Assembly: GCA_964555675.1 (NCBI GenBank)
Contig: CAZKTU010000065.1
Coordinates: 1 to 27,945, forward strand
DNA: 27,945 bases
Reading direction: 5' to 3'
Source: CAIWXH01 sp964555675
Lineage (GTDB): Bacteria; Chloroflexota; Chloroflexia; Chloroflexales; Chloroflexaceae
The first letter of the stretch is position 1. The number at the start of each line of letters is the position of its first letter. Shown in pieces: positions 1 to 7,025 of the stretch. The notes beneath the pieces are model-generated. The model made no database searches. It had not been told where the DNA came from and worked only from the letters and a program-made list of their open reading frames with translations. Made by a program: the position numbers and the translations under genes.

Positions 1-53
1 AAACCGCTATAGGAGCAATCCTATCGGGGGTTCGAATCCCCCCCTCCCCGCCA
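1..53 (+). tRNA. tRNA-Ser, 3' part only (5' end outside window)
   Basis: The window opens inside a class II tRNA. A long variable arm is visible: ATAGGA (9-14), loop GCAA, TCCTAT (19-24). It is followed by a T arm GGGGG-TTCGAAT-CCCCC (26-42), the 3' acceptor strand CCTCCCC (43-49), discriminator G50 and an encoded CCA (51-53). The long variable arm restricts the identity to Ser or Leu (Tyr in bacteria as well). The G discriminator and the AAACCG that follows the anticodon fit Ser; Leu has A73. The anticodon itself lies before position 1, so the isoacceptor cannot be stated. Confidence 0.9.
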
Positions 54-81
54 GCAGACACCGCACAGCAAAGCGGTAAAC

Positions 82-117
82 GGCTCCCTCGCCCACCCGG
101 CGGGGGAGCTGTTTTTT
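82..117 (+). terminator. Rho-independent terminator after tRNA-Ser
   Basis: A stem GGCTCCC (82-88) pairs with GGGAGCT (104-110, one G-U pair) and extends inward through TCGCC/GGCGG. It is followed directly by GTTTTTT (111-117). It lies about 30 bases after the tRNA CCA end and is oriented to end the tRNA transcript. Confidence 0.85.
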
Positions 118-150
118 GTAATCCGGATCTCGCTCGCCCGCATTCGCGCG

Positions 151-156
151 TACAAT
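151..156 (+). promoter_or_regulatory. Candidate -10 element upstream of the LLM oxidoreductase
   Basis: TACAAT lies 73 bases before the chosen start of the oxidoreductase gene and after the tRNA terminator. No convincing -35 hexamer is found 16-18 bases upstream, so this is only a candidate. Confidence 0.3.
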
Positions 157-228
157 AGCGCGACACGCCAACGCGAAGGCTCAGCAGTGCCATGCCGGCG
201 GGCGATGTGGAGCAAACGGAGGACGACG

Positions 229-1062
229 ATGCGCTTTGCGGTGAACGTGCCCAACTTCGGCGCGGCGTTCGGCGACGTGCGACAGCTGGTGGCCCTGGCG
301 CGAGAAGCCGAGGCCGCGGGGTGGGACGGTTTCTTCATCTGGGACCACGTGCTCTGGCTCAACCCGGAGAACCAGCCGGTGGCCGAGCCCTGGGTGGCCC
401 TGGCGGCGATCGCCACGGCAACCGAGCGCATTCGGCTCGGCCCGCTGGTCACGCCCCTACCGCGCCGGCGCCCCTGGCAGGTGGCCCGTCAGGCCGTCAC
501 CCTCGACCAGCTTTCGGGCGGGCGGCTCATCCTGGGCGTGGGCATCGGCGGCGACTGGTTCGGCGACTACAGCCGTTTCGGCGAGCCGGCCGACGACAAG
601 ACCCACGGCGCGCAGCTGGACGAAGCCCTGGCCGTTCTTGAGGGCCTGTGGAGCGGCGAGCCGTTCAGCTTCACGGGTGAGCACTACACGGTTAACGCCG
701 TGCAGTTCCTGCCGCGGCCGCTCCAGCAGCCCCGCATCCCGCTCTGGGTCGCCGGGGTGTGGCCGGGTGCCAGGCCCTTTCGCCGCGCGGCCCGCTTCGA
801 TGGCGTCGTCCCGCTGGCCCGCCAGGCAGGTGCCATGCTCACCCCCGACGAGATCCGCGATCTGCGGGCGTACGTCGCGCAGCACCGTACGGGCGAGGGA
901 GCATTTGACGTGACGATCAGCGGGCCGCCGTTGCGCGACGAGGAGTATGCCGCCTACGCCGCCGCCGGCGTCACCTGGTATCAGCACGACAGCGGCGACG
1001 GCGAGGACGGCGACGCGTTCCGAGCACGCGTCCGTCGCGGCCCGCCGCGCTTCTCGCTCTGA
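229..1062 (+). CDS. LLM-class flavin-dependent oxidoreductase (luciferase-like monooxygenase)
   Basis: This 277-aa protein belongs to the bacterial luciferase-like (LLM) superfamily, which are TIM-barrel FMN- or F420-dependent oxidoreductases in the cytoplasm. Visible family signatures include the first strand (MRFAVNVPNFG), AREAEAAGWDGFFIWDHV, the region IATATERIRLGPLVTPLPRR, LDQLSGGRLILGVGIGG, and LQQPRIPLWVAG near the middle. The ATG at 229 is chosen because GGAGG (218-222) sits 6 bases upstream. An in-frame GTG at 187 and ATG at 205 lack such a site. The length is somewhat below the usual 290-340 of the family; the C-terminal part is short. The substrate cannot be read from sequence. It appears monocistronic: a tRNA terminator lies before it, and a hairpin and a convergent gene follow it. 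Confidence 0.88.
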   Translation: MRFAVNVPNFGAAFGDVRQLVALAREAEAAGWDGFFIWDHVLWLNPENQPVAEPWVALAAIATATERIRLGPLVTPLPRRRPWQVARQAVTLDQLSGGRLILGVGIGGDWFGDYSRFGEPADDKTHGAQLDEALAVLEGLWSGEPFSFTGEHYTVNAVQFLPRPLQQPRIPLWVAGVWPGARPFRRAARFDGVVPLARQAGAMLTPDEIRDLRAYVAQHRTGEGAFDVTISGPPLRDEEYAAYAAAGVTWYQHDSGDGEDGDAFRARVRRGPPRFSL

Positions 1063-1111
1063 GGTACATCTTGCATCATCTCGTTGCGGCGCAAAGTCTT
1101 GTAATGCGCAT

Positions 1112-1144
1112 CTCTGATGCCCTAGCCATTGTAGGGCATCAGAG
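1112..1144. terminator. Perfect 13-bp hairpin between convergent genes
   Basis: CTCTGATGCCCTA (1112-1124) and TAGGGCATCAGAG (1132-1144) are exact inverted repeats with a 7-base loop. The hairpin sits 50 bases after the LLM oxidoreductase stop and 39 bases after the stop of the leftward membrane protein gene. No long T-run follows on either strand, so it may act as a weak bidirectional terminator or a 3' stabilising structure. Confidence 0.6.
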
Positions 1145-1182
1145 CGCTGAATGGTAGCTCATCGCCCAACCGGGGGTAGCCC

Positions 1183-1581
1183 TCATCCCTCGCGGATCAG
1201 CGCTCCGAGGATCCCTCCAGCGGCAATGCCTTTCAAGCACCCGCCCACCAGCCAGGCCCAGGCGAGCGCCCGCGGAATCGGCATGTGGATGTAGGTGCCG
1301 CCGGCGACGGCCAGGCCGAGGGCAAGACCCAGGAAGCTCCCGAAGCCAATGCCCGCGCCCAGCGACTTCGGCCGGATCAGCAGCCAGTAGGCGAGCACAT
1401 AGCACGCGATCAGGGTAAACGTCACCAGATAGATCAGGGCGACATTCAGCTGATCAAACGGGCGCCAGAGCTGTGGGTCCTGCGCGTAGTACGGGCGCAG
1501 GACCAACCGGTGCAGCAGGATGTCGAACACGGTCCAGGCCATGAGAATGGCCAGGCCAGACAGCAGGAGTGGTATGAGCAT
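1183..1581 (-). CDS. Small four-helix integral membrane protein, unknown function
   Basis: The 132-aa product has four hydrophobic segments, at about residues 3-25, 45-70, 77-95 and 103-128. A polar loop rich in aromatic and Arg/Gln residues separates the first two (LRPYYAQDPQLWRPFDQ). The motif GTYIHMPIPRALAWAW before the last helix resembles a recurring family of small hypothetical membrane proteins with a G-T-Y-x-x-x-P-I-P pattern. I recognise the pattern but no function. The start is one of two adjacent ATGs (1584 or 1581). GGAGG on this strand (1592-1588) is 3 bases from the first and 6 from the second, so the second is preferred. A much longer reading frame extends upstream but overlaps the LuxR gene antisense and is not credible. 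Confidence 0.75.
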   Translation of the reverse strand: MLIPLLLSGLAILMAWTVFDILLHRLVLRPYYAQDPQLWRPFDQLNVALIYLVTFTLIACYVLAYWLLIRPKSLGAGIGFGSFLGLALGLAVAGGTYIHMPIPRALAWAWLVGGCLKGIAAGGILGALIREG

Positions 1582-1752
1582 CATTATCCTCCAGTGAGCA
1601 CGTGTGCCTACCATAGCGCAGTCAGTCTGCTGAGGCATTCCTCCAACGGCAGAGATCGTGGTCGAACCTTGCGGTCGCTCCATGCCATTCGGAACCGTCT
1701 GGGGTAGAATGCCCCGAGGCTGCTGGGAGCTCCTGAAGCGAGAGGTCGGACC

Positions 1753-4700
1753 GTGTCGCGCGTGGCCATTGTCGAGAATCTGCTGCTCACTTCGGCGCCC
1801 CCCGGCGACGCGGAACCAATCGCCGTGGGCAGCCCGGCCTGGTTTGCCTGGCTGAGTGGCGCAACGCGCTTTCGTCTCACAACGCCCCAGGGCCCGGTCA
1901 CCGTGCGCAAGGAACGCGCAGGCGGCGGTCGTGGCAGCTGGTACTGGCGCGCCTACCGGAAGCGGCACGGGCGGCTCCACCGGCTCTACCTCGGCCCCGA
2001 TGCCGCCCTCACCCCCGAGGCGCTGACCGCGGCGATAGCCGCCTTCGGCACGCTCCTGACGGGGCCTCAGGAGCACGGGCCGCCGGCGGTGGTTCCGAAC
2101 GCCGAGGCAAACGGTTCCGAAGCAGATGGGACAGCGCGGATCCTCCGAACCAGGATCACCCCGCCAGTGCTGCGACCGGGACTGATTGCACGGCCCGCCC
2201 TTGTCACACGGCTGCGCACGGCTGCTGCCGCCCTGACGCTCCTCATCGCCCCGGCCGGCTTCGGCAAGACCACGCTCCTCGCCCAGGGTTTCGCCGGCAG
2301 GCCCGATGTGGCCTGGCTCACCCTCGAGCGGAGTGACGATGCGCCGAGGGACTTCCTCGTCGCCCTCTGCGCCGCCCTCGCCCAGGTCAGGCCGGCCGTT
2401 GTGCGCAGGGCCAGCGTGCTGCTTCATCTGCCCGCCCCTGCCGACGCGATCCGGGTGCTGGACCTGCTGCTCAGCGATCTCTCCGACTGCGCCGAGGCGT
2501 GCACCGTCGTGCTCGACGACTACCACCTGCTCGAGCAGGTTTCGGTGCAGCAGCTCGTCGCCCGCCTCGTCGAGCACGCCCCGCCAGCGCTCCACGTGGT
2601 CATCGCCAGCCGGACCGAACCGCCGCTGTCCCTCGCCCGCTTGCGCGCCCGCGGCCTGCTGGTTGAGCTGCGCGACCGTGAGCTGCGTTTTGCGCCCGCC
2701 GACGCGGCAAAGCTGCTCAGAAGCGCCAGCCGCCAGACCCTGAACGACGCCGACACACGCACCCTCACGGCGCGCACCGAAGGGTGGGCCGCCGGGCTTC
2801 AGCTCGCCGCGCTCGCGCTCAACACCACCGCCGACCCGGCGCGGGTCATCGCGACCTTCACCGGCGAGCACCGTCTGGTGGCCGACTATCTGCTGAGCGA
2901 GGTGCTGGCGGAACTCCCGACGCGCCTGCGCCACTTTCTCCGGGCGACGGCGATCCTTGATCGCCTGTCGGCTCCGCTGTGCGCCGCGGTGTGGGGCGAC
3001 GGCGGGAACGGGACCAGGGCTGAGGCGCAGCAGTTGTTGGAGGAGCTGGAGCAGCGCGGCCTGTTCCTGACACCACTCGACCACACACGCCACTGGTACC
3101 GCTATCACCAGCTCTTCGCAGAACTGGTGTGCGCCGAGCTTGCCCGCGTCGAGCGGCCCGAGAGCATCGCCGCCCTGCATCTGCGCGCCGCCGCGTGGTA
3201 TGTGGCGCAGCTCCCCACCGAGGGCGGCGCGGCACTGGAGGCGGCGATCGGCCATAGCCTGGCGGGTGGCGCGCCGGCGCGCGCGGCCGAGCTCGTCGAG
3301 CGGGCAGGCCTTCAGATCGTGTTCACCGGTGAGGCAGAAACCCTCCAGCGCTGGCTACGGGCCTTGCCCCCCAGCGCGGTGCAGGCGCGGCCCTTTTTGC
3401 GTCTGGCGGCAGCCGGCCACTTCCCCCAGCTGCGGCACCCGCAGATCGTCGCCCAGGAGCTGGCGTCCCCACACGCCCCCACACACGATGGAGGCAACGA
3501 CGCGACCACAGACCCGCTGCACGCGGCGGTCGTGCGGGCCGAGACGCTGGGGGTTCGTGCCTTCGTCGCGCAGGCGTGTGGTGATCTAGAGCAGGCCGCC
3601 ACCCTGCTGCTCGAGGCGCTGGCGCTGCTTCCCGCAACCGAGGACGGCCTGCGCTGGCGGCTCCTGGTCAGCCTGGGGAATGCCTACGCGTTGGAGGGCT
3701 GGCTCGTGGCGGCCCACCTGGTGCTCTCAACTAGCCTTGATGCGGCGGGCGACGATCCGGTGCTGAACTACCTCAGCCAGAGCTACCGCGCCTGGGTGGC
3801 GTTGAGCATGGGATGGGTTGAGCCGGCGCGGCGGACCTTCGCCGACCTCTGCGCCCGTGGGGAGGCGGCGGGCTGGGGTGAGCTGCCGCTGATGGGTGAA
3901 GCGCTCCTGGGCCTGGGCGCAGCGCTCGCCGAGCGCGGGCAGCTGCGGGAGGGCCTGGCCCTCTTGGAACGCGGGTTGGCGCTGATGCGGCGGCTGGGCT
4001 TCAACGCGTTGCTGATCCCGGGCGAACTGGAGCGGGCCCGCGTCTGCCGCGCCCTCGGGCAGGTGGCCGAGGCGCAGAGCGCGGTTGCGCGCGCGACGGA
4101 GGTCGCCCGCGACTTCGCGGCGCCGTTTCTGCAGGCGCGGATCCAGGCTGCTCGGCTCGATCTGGGGCTTGATGCCGCTGGTGAACCGCCGTCGACGAGC
4201 ACGGTCGGGCAGTATGCGGAGGTGCCTCGGCGGCTGGCCTGGGCCCGTGCAGCCATGGGGGCAGGACGAGCGCGCGAGGCGCTTGCCGTGCTTGCGCCGC
4301 TGCTTCCGCTCGCCGAGCAGCGGCGCTGGGGGTGGGCGCTCCTGACGGCGCGGGTGCTGTGGGCGCGCGCCTGTGCGGCGGAGCAGGACGCCGGGACGCA
4401 CGCAGCAGTTGGCGCAGTTGTGGCTCAGATCGCGTCGGAGGGAGCCGTGCTTCCCCTGCTTGAAGAGGGGCCTGAGGCGGTTGCGCTGATGCAAGCGGTG
4501 GCCGCGCTGGATCGCCCAGGGCTGCCAGGCGGCCACGGAGCGGTGCAACAGGTCGTGGACGCGCTGGTCGCGGCGGGTGTGCAGGCGTCGAATCAGGGTG
4601 GCGACCGCACGGAAGCCGAGGCCAATCAAGCGCTGCTGACCCCCCGTGAGCAGGAGGTCCTGGCGCTGATTGCCTCAGGGGCCTCCAATGCCGAGATTGC

Positions 4701-4848
4701 GGCACAACTCGTCGTGACGGTTGGCACCGTGAAGGCCCACAGCCGCAGTCTCTTTCGGAAGCTGGGGGTGGTGAACCGCACCCAGGCAGCCCGGATGTAT
4801 CATCTCGCACGCCGCACAACTGCTGCTGTGAACACGGGCGCACCCTAG
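1753..4848 (+). CDS. MalT-like LuxR-family STAND transcriptional regulator
   Basis: This 1,031-aa protein has a small N-terminal domain (about 25-95) with the motif SWYWRAYRKRHGRLHRLYLG, often seen at the front of such regulators in Chloroflexota. A STAND/NACHT-like ATPase follows, with Walker A APAGFGKTT (166-174) and Walker B VVLDDY (252-257). Winged-helix and MalT-type regions come next, then a TPR-like helical array (about 480-930). A C-terminal LuxR DNA-binding domain (962-1016) has the typical LTPREQEVLALIASGASNAE start and the recognition helix region GTVKAHSRSLFRKLGV. By family analogy it oligomerises with ATP when an inducer binds the TPR region and then activates transcription; the inducer is unknown. 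The start is GTG with only a weak AGAGG upstream (1741-1745). It is divergent from the small membrane protein (168 bp between), a possible target. Confidence 0.92.
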   Translation: MSRVAIVENLLLTSAPPGDAEPIAVGSPAWFAWLSGATRFRLTTPQGPVTVRKERAGGGRGSWYWRAYRKRHGRLHRLYLGPDAALTPEALTAAIAAFGTLLTGPQEHGPPAVVPNAEANGSEADGTARILRTRITPPVLRPGLIARPALVTRLRTAAAALTLLIAPAGFGKTTLLAQGFAGRPDVAWLTLERSDDAPRDFLVALCAALAQVRPAVVRRASVLLHLPAPADAIRVLDLLLSDLSDCAEACTVVLDDYHLLEQVSVQQLVARLVEHAPPALHVVIASRTEPPLSLARLRARGLLVELRDRELRFAPADAAKLLRSASRQTLNDADTRTLTARTEGWAAGLQLAALALNTTADPARVIATFTGEHRLVADYLLSEVLAELPTRLRHFLRATAILDRLSAPLCAAVWGDGGNGTRAEAQQLLEELEQRGLFLTPLDHTRHWYRYHQLFAELVCAELARVERPESIAALHLRAAAWYVAQLPTEGGAALEAAIGHSLAGGAPARAAELVERAGLQIVFTGEAETLQRWLRALPPSAVQARPFLRLAAAGHFPQLRHPQIVAQELASPHAPTHDGGNDATTDPLHAAVVRAETLGVRAFVAQACGDLEQAATLLLEALALLPATEDGLRWRLLVSLGNAYALEGWLVAAHLVLSTSLDAAGDDPVLNYLSQSYRAWVALSMGWVEPARRTFADLCARGEAAGWGELPLMGEALLGLGAALAERGQLREGLALLERGLALMRRLGFNALLIPGELERARVCRALGQVAEAQSAVARATEVARDFAAPFLQARIQAARLDLGLDAAGEPPSTSTVGQYAEVPRRLAWARAAMGAGRAREALAVLAPLLPLAEQRRWGWALLTARVLWARACAAEQDAGTHAAVGAVVAQIASEGAVLPLLEEGPEAVALMQAVAALDRPGLPGGHGAVQQVVDALVAAGVQASNQGGDRTEAEANQALLTPREQEVLALIASGASNAEIAAQLVVTVGTVKAHSRSLFRKLGVVNRTQAARMYHLARRTTAAVNTGAP

Positions 4849-4871
4849 CGGCCAGAGCCGGTGGCCAGCTG

Positions 4872-5771
4872 CTAAACTTCCACTGCCGAGCGTTCACGGT
4901 TCAGGGCGTCGAAGAGTTGCTTGACGCCAACGATGTTGTCATTGCCATAGCCGCGCGCCGCGGCCTCCGCATAGAGGGCCTCGACAGCCGCCAGCGTGGG
5001 GGTGGCTGCACCGAGCGCCCGCGCGGTCGCCAGGGCGTAGCCGAAGTCCTTCGCCACTAACTCGATTGGGAACAGCGGCGCGTAGCTGCCGGTCGCCATC
5101 AGCTTGCCCGCGCCCTGTAGCGCCGGGCTGGTGGTGGGCAGCGTGTTGAGCACCTGCACCGCGTCGGCCACGGCGATGCCTTGTGCGTCGAGCAGGGCCA
5201 GGGTTTCGGCCCAGATCGCCACCTGCACGCCATAGAGCGTGTTCACTGCTAGCTTCATCTTGGCACCCGTACCCACAGCACCCAGATGATGGACGGCGCT
5301 TGATGTCGCGGCGAGCAACGGCGCGACCCGCTTCAGGTCGTCGGCCCCGCCACCGACGAGGTAGATCAGCTGCTTCGCCTCGGCCTGCGGGCGCGTGCCG
5401 AGCACCGGCGCGTCCAGGAAGGCCGCGCCGCGGGCGTGAACCCGCTCGGCCAGTGCGTACACCCAGTGGGGCGTCAGCGTGCTTGACTCAATCGCGACAG
5501 CTTCGGCGGCCAGACTGTTGATCGCCCCTGTCTCCTCGTGCAGCCAGACCGCCCGCGAGGCCTCGTCGTCGCGCACCATGCTGATCACCACCGCGACCCC
5601 CTCGACCGCGGCGCGAGGGGTTGCCGCCAAGGTCGCGCCCAGGTTCTGGAGCGGCTTCGCTCGCTCGGGCGAGCGGTTGTACACCGTCACCAGGTGACCG
5701 GCCTCGAGCAGGTTGCGCGCAACCCGCGCGCCCATCGCGCCCGCTCCAAGCACGGCGATCGTTGCTGCCAT
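4872..5771 (-). CDS. NAD(P)-dependent oxidoreductase, 3-hydroxyisobutyrate dehydrogenase/6PGDH-like
   Basis: The 299-aa protein has the full layout of the beta-hydroxyacid dehydrogenase family. An N-terminal Rossmann fold carries GAGAMG (9-14) and YNRSPER (31-37), the latter suggesting NADP preference through Arg33. The substrate loop DAPVLGTRPQAEA (120-132) replaces the usual DAPVSGG..GA. The catalytic-lysine motif is GTGAKMKLAVN (167-177, Lys173), followed by the all-helical C-terminal domain with KDFGYAL. Such enzymes oxidise beta-hydroxyacids or reduce small aldehydes (glyoxylate/succinic semialdehyde type); the substrate is not predictable here. The ATG follows a strong AAAGGAGG site. 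It is divergent from the LysR gene, a common arrangement in which the LysR protein controls the enzyme gene. It ends 23 bp from the convergent LuxR gene. Confidence 0.9.
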   Translation of the reverse strand: MAATIAVLGAGAMGARVARNLLEAGHLVTVYNRSPERAKPLQNLGATLAATPRAAVEGVAVVISMVRDDEASRAVWLHEETGAINSLAAEAVAIESSTLTPHWVYALAERVHARGAAFLDAPVLGTRPQAEAKQLIYLVGGGADDLKRVAPLLAATSSAVHHLGAVGTGAKMKLAVNTLYGVQVAIWAETLALLDAQGIAVADAVQVLNTLPTTSPALQGAGKLMATGSYAPLFPIELVAKDFGYALATARALGAATPTLAAVEALYAEAAARGYGNDNIVGVKQLFDALNRERSAVEV

Positions 5772-5848
5772 CTCGGCCTCCTTTCGCTACACCACGCCTC
5801 AACTCGTCGTAGATGACTGTATCAGTTGCAGCAGCGCGAATAAAGACC

Positions 5849-5877
5849 TTGACAGACATAACACTTTTGCGTAGCGT
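5849..5877 (+). promoter_or_regulatory. Promoter of the LysR gene, probably giving a leaderless transcript
   Basis: A perfect -35 TTGACA (5849-5854) is followed, after 17 bases, by TAGCGT (5872-5877), a weak -10. The expected transcription start, 6-8 bases further on, coincides with the ATG at 5884. No ribosome-binding site precedes that ATG. The 112-bp spacer must also hold the divergent promoter of the dehydrogenase gene; a possible -10 on the minus strand is TACAGT (5821-5816). Confidence 0.5.
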
Positions 5878-5883
5878 ACAAGA

Positions 5884-6837
5884 ATGGACACACATCTGCT
5901 CACGATCTTCGTTGAGGTGATGCGCCGTCGCAGCTTTACCGCCGTGGCGAACGAGCGCAATGTTGACCCGGCGACGGTCTCGCGGGCCATCGCGGCGCTG
6001 GAGCGCGAGCTGAAGCTGCGCCTGTTCCACCGCACCACCCGGGCGGTCACGCCCACCGAGGCGGGCCAGGTCTACTTCGACCGCATCGCTCCGCTGGTTG
6101 ACGAGCTGCAGCGCGCCAATCTGGCCGCGGCCGACATGAGCCAGCGCCCGCAGGGGGTGCTGCGCATCGCCTGCCCGGTGAGCTTCGCGACAATGAATCT
6201 CACGCCGCTGCTGCCGCGCTTCGCCGAGCAGTACCCCGACCTGAGTTACGAGCTGGTGCTGACCGACACCCCGCTGGATCTGGTCACCGAGCAGCTGGAC
6301 GTGGCGATCCGGATCGGGCCGCTCAGCGACTCGAGCCTGATCGCCCATAAGCTCGCGCCCCTGGTCGCGCGGGTCTGCGCGACCCCGGCCTACCTGCGCC
6401 GCTATGGTCGCCCGCAGACACCGGCAGAGTTGGCGTCCCACCGCTGTCTGCTGCTGGCACTGCCAGGCTTCAGCACCAGCACCTGGACCTTCACCGATAA
6501 TGCGGGGCGCAGCAGCGACGTGGTGGTGAGGGCGCTGTTACGGACATCGAATGCGCTGGCGCTCAAGCAGTGTGGGCTGGCGGGGATGGGGGTGATGCTG
6601 CAGGCACGCTGGATGGTCGGAAGCGAGCTGCGGGCGGGGACGCTCGTGGATCTGTTCCCCGAGCATAGCGTCACGGCGGCGCTCGACGACGCGGCGGCCT
6701 GGCTACTCTACCCGTCGCGCTCGTACGTGCCCCAGAAGGTGCAGGTCTTTGTCGACTTCCTGCGCCAGGAGTTCCGGCACGGCCCGCCAGGCGATCGGCC
6801 GCACGGCGCCGGTCTCGGCGAGCAGGGTGAGCAGTGA
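5884..6837 (+). CDS. LysR-family transcriptional regulator
   Basis: The 317-aa protein begins with a LysR winged helix-turn-helix (residues 1-60), with the helix RSFTAVANERNVDPATVSRA and the wing LFHRTTRAVTPTEAG. A linker helix and a type 2 periplasmic-binding-like effector domain (about 90-300) follow, with landmarks GVLRIACPVSFA, LDVAIRIGPLSDSSL and GLAGMGVMLQARW. It is closest in pattern to the single-domain 'DNA-binding, LysR substrate-binding' regulators that act on adjacent oxidoreductase genes. By family knowledge it binds as a tetramer in the shared 112-bp intergenic region and responds to a small metabolite. The last 20 residues (GPPGDRPHGAG...) look like an unstructured extension. 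Confidence 0.92.
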   Translation: MDTHLLTIFVEVMRRRSFTAVANERNVDPATVSRAIAALERELKLRLFHRTTRAVTPTEAGQVYFDRIAPLVDELQRANLAAADMSQRPQGVLRIACPVSFATMNLTPLLPRFAEQYPDLSYELVLTDTPLDLVTEQLDVAIRIGPLSDSSLIAHKLAPLVARVCATPAYLRRYGRPQTPAELASHRCLLLALPGFSTSTWTFTDNAGRSSDVVVRALLRTSNALALKQCGLAGMGVMLQARWMVGSELRAGTLVDLFPEHSVTAALDDAAAWLLYPSRSYVPQKVQVFVDFLRQEFRHGPPGDRPHGAGLGEQGEQ

Positions 6838-6957
6838 AACGTATCCACCTTGCAGCCGCCGGTGCGCTTTCACCATGCCTTAGGATAGCGGGGCTGCGTC
6901 CTCTCTTCTCGTGGGACAGCTCCTGGCGCATCACGAACTAGCGGGCCGAGCCGCCCG

Positions 6958-7000
6958 AAAACACAGCGGAGGCGAGGGCTTCATCCCTCGCCTCCGCTGT
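6958..7000 (-). terminator. Strong hairpin terminator of the M15 peptidase gene (bidirectional stem)
   Basis: A perfect 16-bp stem (6963-6978 with 6985-7000) has a 6-base loop. On the minus strand it is followed by GTTTTC, so it is best suited to end the leftward M15 gene, whose stop is 26 bp away. It is also downstream of the rightward LysR gene, but no T-run follows on the plus strand. The 6838-6957 stretch between the LysR stop and this stem holds nothing else I can identify. Confidence 0.85.
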
Positions 7001-7025
7001 TGTGCCGCTCCGAGCTGCGCCGACC

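Noticed and set aside
1669..1710. Promoter for the LuxR-type regulator (TTGCGG ... TAGAAT)
   Set aside because: TAGAAT (1705-1710) is a fair -10, but TTGCGG is 30 bases away and no other -35 fits, so it was not listed.
1183..3255. A 690-codon minus-strand frame ending in the small membrane protein
   Set aside because: Only the last 132 codons have coding character and a ribosome site; the rest is antisense to the STAND regulator and reads as low-complexity Gly/Arg/Gln-rich sequence.
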